Below, in pieces: positions 9,642 through 14,802 of a stretch of DNA of 14,802 nucleotides. The stretch is taken from NCBI GenBank assembly GCA_900169235.1, contig FWCC01000440.1, positions 1 through 14,802 on the forward strand, read 5' to 3'. The notes beneath the pieces were generated by a model, which was not told the origin of the DNA, did not search any database, and saw nothing but the letters and a program-made list of their open reading frames with translations. The DNA comes from Zarea fungicola. Lineage: Eukaryota; Ascomycota; Sordariomycetes; Hypocreales; Cordycipitaceae. The position numbers and the translations under genes were made by a program. Numbering within the stretch: position 1 is the stretch's first letter; the number at the start of each line of letters is the position of its first letter.

Positions 9642-10293
9642 ACCGACAGGAATCCTGGTTCAAGAGGACTTCATCTCCGCGGCGCACGAGCAGGAGATTC
9701 TCCAGATTTTCCGCGACCTCGCCTGGCCGGATCGCAAGGGCCGGCGGTCCCTCCACTACGGCTACACGTTTAGCTACAAGACCTTTGCCATTGACGAGGA
9801 TGTGCCGTACGCCCCGTTCCCCGCGTGGTTGACGCCGCTGCTCCCGACGCCGGAGCAAGGCGGTCGCCCGCCAGACCAAGTCTGCGTGCAGCACTACCCG
9901 CCCGGCGCCGGCATCCCGCCGCACGTGGACACGCACAGCGCCTTTGACGAGCTGTACGCGCTGTCGCTGGGCGCCCCCGTGGTGATGCAGTTCTGCAACG
10001 GGGCCGACAAGGAGGACAGGGTGGACGTGGACCTGGCGCCACGGAGCATGATGCAGATGCGGGGCGACGCGCGGCTGCACTGGACGCACGGCATCAGGGC
10101 GCGCAAGACGGATGTGCTGGCGGATGGGACGGTGCGGCCGCGGGCAGACCGCTGGAGCATCACGTATCGGTGGCTGCGCGAGGGGGCTGTGTGCGAGTGT
10201 GGGAATGAGCGCCTGTGCGATACGGCGCAGAGGAGGATGGGGGTGGAGCGCGAGTATCGCTGGAAAGAGGCCGAGGGTGCCAAGGACACTTGA
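9622..10293 (+). CDS. AlkB-family 2OG-Fe(II) dioxygenase (ALKBH8-type AlkB domain)
   Basis: A 223-aa intronless protein. The AlkB family uses Fe(II), 2-oxoglutarate and O2 to demethylate or hydroxylate nucleic-acid bases. Iron ligands are visible as H101 and D103 in the HVDTHSAF stretch, and H156 in LHWTHGI. The 2OG-binding arginine pair is R177 and R183 in RWSITYR, with the usual spacing. The block PPGAGIPPHVDTHSAF followed by LYALSLGAPVVMQF is closest to the oxygenase domain of ALKBH8, the tRNA wobble-uridine enzyme, but no RNA-recognition motif or methyltransferase domain is attached. HYGYTFSYKTF (45-55) matches the nucleotide-recognition lid. Three Cys lie together at 191-199 after the core. 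The ATG at 9622 is the first in frame after a stop at 9607. Third codon positions are mostly G or C, so the gene is much richer in GC than the HET gene. tRNA as substrate is an inference; DNA or other RNA is possible. Confidence 0.9.
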   Translation: MEPLEIEPTGILVQEDFISAAHEQEILQIFRDLAWPDRKGRRSLHYGYTFSYKTFAIDEDVPYAPFPAWLTPLLPTPEQGGRPPDQVCVQHYPPGAGIPPHVDTHSAFDELYALSLGAPVVMQFCNGADKEDRVDVDLAPRSMMQMRGDARLHWTHGIRARKTDVLADGTVRPRADRWSITYRWLREGAVCECGNERLCDTAQRRMGVEREYRWKEAEGAKDT

Positions 10294-12325
10294 TGCAGGA
10301 CGTGGTGCTGCATTCAATGCGTTTCTACCGCTTGTATCCAAGGCGCTCTGTCTGTTCTAGAAAGGCAGAATGGCGACTCCATCGGCCTACTCGTCTTTGA
10401 AAGAGCTGATAGAAGAGCACGGATATATCCGGAGAACACAGGCTGGATTTAGTCCATTGCTATTCTTGACCGCTTGGTGGATGACTGGGCTCACCATGTG
10501 GGAAATTGAGAGACTAGCCCAAAGCCGGAGAGGGTTGAGTAATCCAGGCACATGCTTGGATGCTCGGCATGGCGTCGATCCCGAGGAATGGCTTGGGGAC
10601 GGGGCGTGATGGCTGCATCGGTTGCAGGGATGTGACGCTGACAAGCCACGACTGCATGACTTGCGCCATTTGAATGTCGAAAAGAATCAGCGTACAATTC
10701 TAGTCCTGTATATTTGGACGTCATTGCAACAATTGCCGTCGAGATGACTCGTTTGCCGAATCAACAGTGACGAGAAATCGTGATGCATACTTGAAAGTTG
10801 TAGAGGTCCAAGGACCTCCAACAGTGAATAAAAAATTAGTTGTTTTCCGAATTGAGCTAGTAATATAACGGGTTAAAGTGATTTCTCAACATTTGCCAGA
10901 AACAGATAGAAGCTGCCGAGAACAAGTGAACCGCCTGCATGCATCAACAAGTGCTTACATGGTGTTTCATGTATGTGGCTGATAAATAGCTAATTGAGAT
11001 TTCATCAAGAGCTTTGAAGCGAAATAGTGCTGAGCTGAATAATTTTGGTGCTTGTCACGTCGTTGGAGATTGAGTAGTTGGCCTAAGCTTCGACAAGTCG
11101 GCTATATACGCGGCAGCCACACCCCGGCTCAAATAGAACCAACCGCGATATGTATGGGAAGAAGAGGAAGAGAGAAGTGAGGGTTTCAAGCATATATGAT
11201 ATAAATTTCCCTACAGCGTAATTGATTTCTAAATTCGTCAGTGAGCCTGCTCCAAAGTATGGCAACTTGTCAAAGGAATGTAAGTCAGCGCGGAGAAAAC
11301 TACCCGCCTCTGATTCCCGACCGCCGGCCGAGAGACGAGTGGGGATACTTGAATGCGATGGAAACTTTGTCCCCGCCTGTTTTACACCTCATAAAGAAAC
11401 CAGGGAGAAATAGCCCCAAAAGACTCTACAGCAGTCCGTGCTAGTCGAAAGCATACCATCCGAGCCGTGCGGAGAAAAGGAGCTTTTAGGAATGTTTGCA
11501 TCCATATACCCATACCAACCTAGTTCTAGTTAGCAGGTTTTTTGTCTTGGGCAGGGAAATAAACGGGCAGATCCCGCTCTAAAAGAGGTCAAAGCTGTAT
11601 TGCGGGGAAAGCTTCGATTTCGTATGATTTTCACATGGCACTTGACTTTTTACATGAAGCATCCCAACAAAAAAGTAATTAGCATCGCGTGCCCCTCCGC
11701 AAACTGCCTCGGTGGGAAGAACGCCACAGTGGTCCTGCAAGCCCGCCGCGGCACGGGCTCTGGGTAAGGGTCATTTGGTTGGTCCGGCTCACCGTTGCCA
11801 GCCTGCAGCCCCTACTATAGATTGCCAGCTAGCAGCTTAGTTAGCTTGGAGGCGGTGCCGGATTCATGCAATCATGGACAAAAGGTTTGCGGGGGTGGAG
11901 ACGTGCCTCGGAGGTCTTTGATGCAAAGGCAGCTGCTGAAACTCTGTCGCTCGCCTAGTTTTGTCGGTCTTGTCTTTTTTTGTCTGGTGTGGGAAAATGG
12001 AAGACCTCTAGTGGCGTTTGGATGGCACAGCTGAGAAAGGAGGATTCCAACACTCACACACCACAGACAGGCCTGGTGCTAGTAGTTCTTTGGTGTTAGC
12101 CGGATCTGGGACTTGCCGCGAAATTTTTTAAGACTTTCTGTCTCGGGACCTCCTCTCTTCCCTCCAGGGTTTAATTTTTTTCGTCTTTGCACATCATTAC
12201 ACAAGGGTAAAAGTCTCATCTGTGAATCGCAGAATGTGCCTGGGAGCCATGGTGTATTCAACCTGTGTTGGCCTCTGTTCACCCACCAATCATCATTGAC
12301 GAATAACTGCAAAGAAGTATATACG
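10294..12325. other. Long intergenic region, promoter of the CFEM receptor at its right end
   Basis: About 2 kb with no protein I can support. A 79-codon frame with an ATG lies at 10370-10609 but has no recognisable domain. A quasi-palindrome (two 7-bp arms, 2-nt gap) sits at 10803-10818. The sequence from 12130 to 12190 is strongly pyrimidine-rich, as often found just upstream of transcription starts in filamentous fungi, and a CCAAT lies at 12286-12290. The right end is therefore taken as promoter and leader of the receptor gene. The rest holds nothing I recognise. Confidence 0.45.
12131..12190 (+). promoter_or_regulatory. CT-rich putative core-promoter tract
   Basis: A pyrimidine-rich stretch including CCTCCTCTCTTCCCTCC lies about 140-190 bp upstream of the ATG at 12326. 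CT-rich tracts of this kind commonly precede transcription starts in ascomycete genes. No TATA box is visible at a fitting distance. The call is by composition and position only. Confidence 0.35.
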
Positions 12326-14123
12326 ATGATTAAGATGAACCTCTTCCGATGGGCTACGGCTTTGGGTACCGTTGTTGGGTGTCTTGTTGGCGGAGCGGCA
12401 TGCCGGAGCAGACAAGTACCGACGAGACCAACACTTCAACATCATGCGGCGAACAGGATCCAGGTTGACCCTATGATGCGTCGCTCGTTGGAGACTTTGA
12501 TGGAACAAGTGCCACAGTGCGCTGTACGTTGGCAGTGATCCAGTACGGGCTGCGATATTGATGCGTCGTACTAACCTGCAGTAGATGTTGTGCATTGAGC
12601 AAATAACCAATGGGCAGGAGTGCGCCGATGGTATGTGTCTGTGTTTTAATAACACGGAGGAGAAGACGTTGGCAGACTGCGTGTCAAAGACGTGTACCAT
12701 TCCCGAGTCAATATGTATGTCCAGACTTTTGCCAGACCCATTCACAGACGCCGGTCCTACCGTGATTTCAGACAGCCCTGGCCTTAATACGACACCTTTA
12801 TCAACGATTCTGTCATCATACTAGATGAATCAAACCGTCTACTTGATGAATCAAACTCACTGATTTGAAACTTGTAGTAACAATTAACCAAACCCAATCC
12901 ACCTGCTCCCTTGCTCCCCGCAACCGCGCCGCCGCTTTTACCACAACATCCATCACTCTCTGTGCCATCACGGGCCTCGCCGTGCTCGCCCGCCTGATTT
13001 TCAAGCTCCGCTACACAGCCTCCTCATCCCTCACCGCATCCGACTATTTCATCGTCCTGTCCGTGCTCATCGGCCTGCCGTGCACCATAATCAACGTCAT
13101 GGGCCTCGTCCGCAACGGTCTGGGGCGGGACGTATGGACGCTCTCGCCGGACACGGTGGTGCGCTTTGGCAAAATGTTTTACATTCAGCAGTCGCTCTAC
13201 CTCGTGCTCGTGTCGAGCATCAAGCTTTCACTGCTCTTCTTTTATCTAACAATCTTTCCGGGGAGGCGGGTGCGCGTGGTGCTGTGGGCGACGGTGGTGG
13301 CCACGGCGGCGTTTGGGCTGGTGTTTCTGCTGCTGAGCGTGTTTCAATGCCTGCCGATTCACTTTTACTGGGAAAGATACGACTACGATAACACGCAGGC
13401 ACAGACACAGACGCAGGGGAAGTGCATGCGGATCAACCTACTGGCCTGGATCCATGGGGGCGTGAGCGTGGCGATTGACGTGTGGATGATTTGCATCCCA
13501 CTTTCGCAAATTCGGCAGCTGAACCTGCATTGGAAGAAGAAGGTTGGCGCCGTGATTATGTTTCTGACGGGGACGTTGTAAGCACTCGCCACCACACACC
13601 CTTCATTATTAGGATGTGAATAATTGCCAGCTAACGAATCATGGGAGTTTGTAGCGCCACCGTCATGTCCGCGCTTCGGCTCATGTCGCTCATTACATTC
13701 GCCAACTCGATAAATCCAACGTGGGACGAGTGGCCCGTCGCGCTGTGGTCGACGATTGAAATCAACGTCGGCCTGCTGTGGTCGACGATTGAAATCAACG
13801 TCGGCCTGCTGTGCGCGTGCCTGCCCACGATTCGCCTCATCTTCGTGCGCCTCTGGCCCGGCGTGTTTGGGAGCGGCCTGCCGTCGGCGTCGGATCGGTC
13901 GGCCGTGTCGCATGGGACCAGCGGGACGAGCAGCTTCTCGACGCGCAAGGCGCAGATTCGGCTGGGCAGTCTGGATGCGCGAGTGATGGCTGTAGAAGGC
14001 GGCGTTGGGATGACGAGCCCGAGGCTCATGGATACGGAGACGACGTTTGAGTTGGAGGCCAAGTATCCGACGTGGGATGAGAGCGAGGAGGATCCATTTC
14101 AGGAGGGTTGTCATGCAAAATGA
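12326..14123 (+). CDS. CFEM-domain Pth11-type seven-transmembrane receptor (4 exons)
   Basis: Read as join(12326..12523, 12585..12714, 12878..13577, 13655..14123), 498 aa. Pth11-type receptors with CFEM domains sit in the plasma membrane of filamentous ascomycetes and sense surfaces, hosts or nutrients through G proteins; ligands are mostly unknown. A signal peptide covers about 1-25. Eight CFEM cysteines follow at 65, 69, 79, 84, 86, 98, 103 and 119, with D81 in the position often used for haem contact. Seven membrane helices lie near 131-153, 163-186, 210-236, 241-267, 296-318, 332-356 and 372-405. LTASDYF before helix 2 and NPTWD before helix 7 are typical of this family. A Ser/Thr-rich cytoplasmic tail fills 410-498. 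All three introns have good donors and branch sites and keep the frame. Residues 374-384 are repeated exactly at 385-395 inside helix 7, which is unusual. The start is the first in-frame ATG; M4 (12335) is an alternative. Confidence 0.9.
12524..12584 (+). other. Intron 1 of the CFEM receptor gene (61 nt)
   Basis: Donor GTACGT at 12524, branch site CTAAC at 12571-12575, acceptor TAG ending at 12584. The intron is phase 0 and joins Q-C-A to M-L-C, giving the C-x3-C spacing that opens a CFEM domain. Using the CAG three bases earlier would put a TAG stop in frame, so the second AG must be used. Confidence 0.85.
12715..12877 (+). other. Intron 2 of the CFEM receptor gene (163 nt)
   Basis: Donor GTATGT at 12715, branch site CTGAT at 12860-12864, acceptor TTGTAG ending at 12877. 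One base of codon 110 precedes it and two follow, making TTA (Leu). The spliced sequence continues into the eighth CFEM cysteine. It is the longest intron in the window and contains a 21-bp imperfect tandem repeat at 12820-12861, just before the branch site. Confidence 0.85.
12820..12861 (+). repeat. Imperfect 21-bp tandem repeat inside intron 2
   Basis: Two adjacent 21-bp units, 12820-12840 and 12841-12861, match at 17 of 21 positions and share GATGAATCAAAC exactly. The repeat ends at the predicted branch site and probably accounts for part of the unusual intron length. Confidence 0.75.
13578..13654 (+). other. Intron 3 of the CFEM receptor gene (77 nt)
   Basis: Donor GTAAGC at 13578, branch site CTAAC at 13631-13635, acceptor TTGTAG ending at 13654. 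Two bases of codon 343 precede it and the C at 13655 completes TTC (Phe), restoring the helix 6 sequence FLTGTFATVMSALRL. Confidence 0.88.
13746..13811 (+). repeat. Perfect 33-bp tandem duplication in the last membrane helix
   Basis: Two adjacent identical 33-bp units, 13746-13778 and 13779-13811, each code WSTIEINVGLL. The identity runs a few bases past the units on either side, about 39 matching bases at a 33-base offset. The duplication is in frame and adds 11 residues to a motif that normally occurs once in Pth11-type receptors. Confidence 0.95.
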
Positions 14124-14802
14124 GGAAAGAAAGAGTAAAAGGACGAAAGCATTGAGACAAGAGCAGCCATCTATACCAAAATACACTAGCCCTACATAGG
14201 TTCCATAAAAGTCTTTAGTGAACTCTTAGCATTAATAACTCAGCTTCTGTAGAGAAGGCTGTCCATTCAAATGCGGATGACAAGATTTCCGTTTTAGTTT
14301 GTTATCCGGCTATTGCCGTCAACTTCATTGTACGGCTACTGAAACGGCAGTTGAGCCGGGGATCCTACAACTCATTCCTCCTGGCCACGCTGGTTTTTTG
14401 CGTCGTGCCCGGATTGAAACTCCCAGAAAACCAACAAGGGGCGCGATTTGCTATGACTCAAGAGACAATCTCGAACAGTCTATTTTCGTTGCGTGTGTTC
14501 TCCCTTGCTTACATGCGCGGGTTTATTAAGTGGGTAGTTGGTTACTCCGTAGATAGTTATCATTGAGACCCTCCTCGTGTCTCTGGTGAGGATTCTATCA
14601 AAGATGGATCCAACTGGAATCTCTTCTATTCCATCGTATATTGTTTAGCGTCCAGGCCACTAGATGGAGAGTGGTGTGAGTGTCCTGGTGCAAGGTTTGC
14701 CATTGTCCATCAAGAGTATTCTTCAAATTATGCATAGAAGGTGGCAAAGGGCTCCCATGAGGCTGGCCGAGCTGTGGGGAACTGTTGCGCGGGGTGTGAT
14801 TA
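14124..14802. other. 3' flank of the CFEM receptor gene, no gene seen
   Basis: It begins with the likely 3' UTR of the receptor gene. Short open frames around 14300-14570 have no recognisable protein features and no supporting splice pattern. No tRNA, repeat or mobile-element signature was found up to the window end. Confidence 0.5.

Noticed and set aside
9589..10341. 250-aa antisense open frame over the AlkB-like gene
   Set aside because: The composition is Pro/Arg/His/Ala-rich, as expected for the reverse strand of a GC-rich gene, and the sense strand has complete catalytic motifs.
10370..10609. 79-aa open frame with ATG just after the AlkB-like gene
   Set aside because: It has no recognisable domain, signal peptide or membrane segment, and it lies where the 3' UTR of the AlkB-like gene is expected. 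It could be real but is not supported.
12582..12584. Acceptor CAG ending at 12581 for receptor intron 1
   Set aside because: It would place TAG in frame at the start of exon 2.
13383..14186. 267-aa antisense open frame over the receptor gene's last exons
   Set aside because: It crosses the intron and the duplicated segment and mirrors the sense coding; it has no domain.
14299..14566. Short open frames near the right edge
   Set aside because: They have no family resemblance or splice support, and at least one relies on a non-ATG start.
1..14802. tRNA, rRNA, CRISPR array, or prophage/bacterial features
   Set aside because: No cloverleaf, conserved rRNA segment or spaced direct-repeat array was seen. 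The splicing signals and gene families are fungal.

Overview
The window is nuclear DNA of a filamentous ascomycete (Pezizomycotina). This rests on four signs: a heterokaryon-incompatibility (HET) domain fused to ankyrin repeats, a CFEM-domain Pth11-type receptor, short introns (58-163 nt) with fungal CTAAY/CTGAY branch sites, and long gene-poor spacers. Genus cannot be fixed from sequence alone. Three genes are well supported, all on the + strand.

Region 1 (1-8300). One giant gene, read here as two exons around a 58-nt intron at 1497-1554. It joins an open frame that looks like a stand-alone HET protein (220-1611) to the 6.7-kb ankyrin frame that follows. The predicted product is 2673 aa: HET domain, conserved post-HET region, Ser/Asp/Pro-rich spacer coded by a 15-nt minisatellite, about 40 ankyrin repeats, about 17 HEAT repeats and a Ser-rich tail. 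No NACHT or NB-ARC P-loop is visible, so this is a HET effector on two stacked solenoids rather than a classical fungal NLR.

Region 2 (8300-9600). Gene-free. It holds a 458-bp element bounded by 31-bp inverted repeats (28/31 identical), probably a decayed miniature DNA transposon. Next come an 18-bp perfect palindrome, three small hairpins and a long T-rich tract.

Region 3 (9622-10293). A compact, GC-rich, intronless gene for a 223-aa AlkB-family Fe(II)/2-oxoglutarate dioxygenase. It has all iron and 2OG ligands and most resembles the AlkB domain of ALKBH8.

Region 4 (10294-12325). About 2 kb without a convincing gene. Its distal part is probably the promoter and leader of the next gene.

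Region 5 (12326-14123). A four-exon gene for a 498-aa receptor: signal peptide, eight-cysteine CFEM domain, seven membrane helices and a cytoplasmic tail. A perfect 33-bp tandem duplication repeats 11 residues inside the last membrane helix. The remaining sequence to 14802 shows no gene.

The genes do not form an obvious pathway. The HET-ANK-HEAT protein suggests non-self recognition or programmed cell death, the CFEM receptor suggests sensing of surfaces or hosts, and the AlkB protein suggests nucleic-acid demethylation or hydroxylation. All functions are inferred from domain families, and exon boundaries were read by eye.
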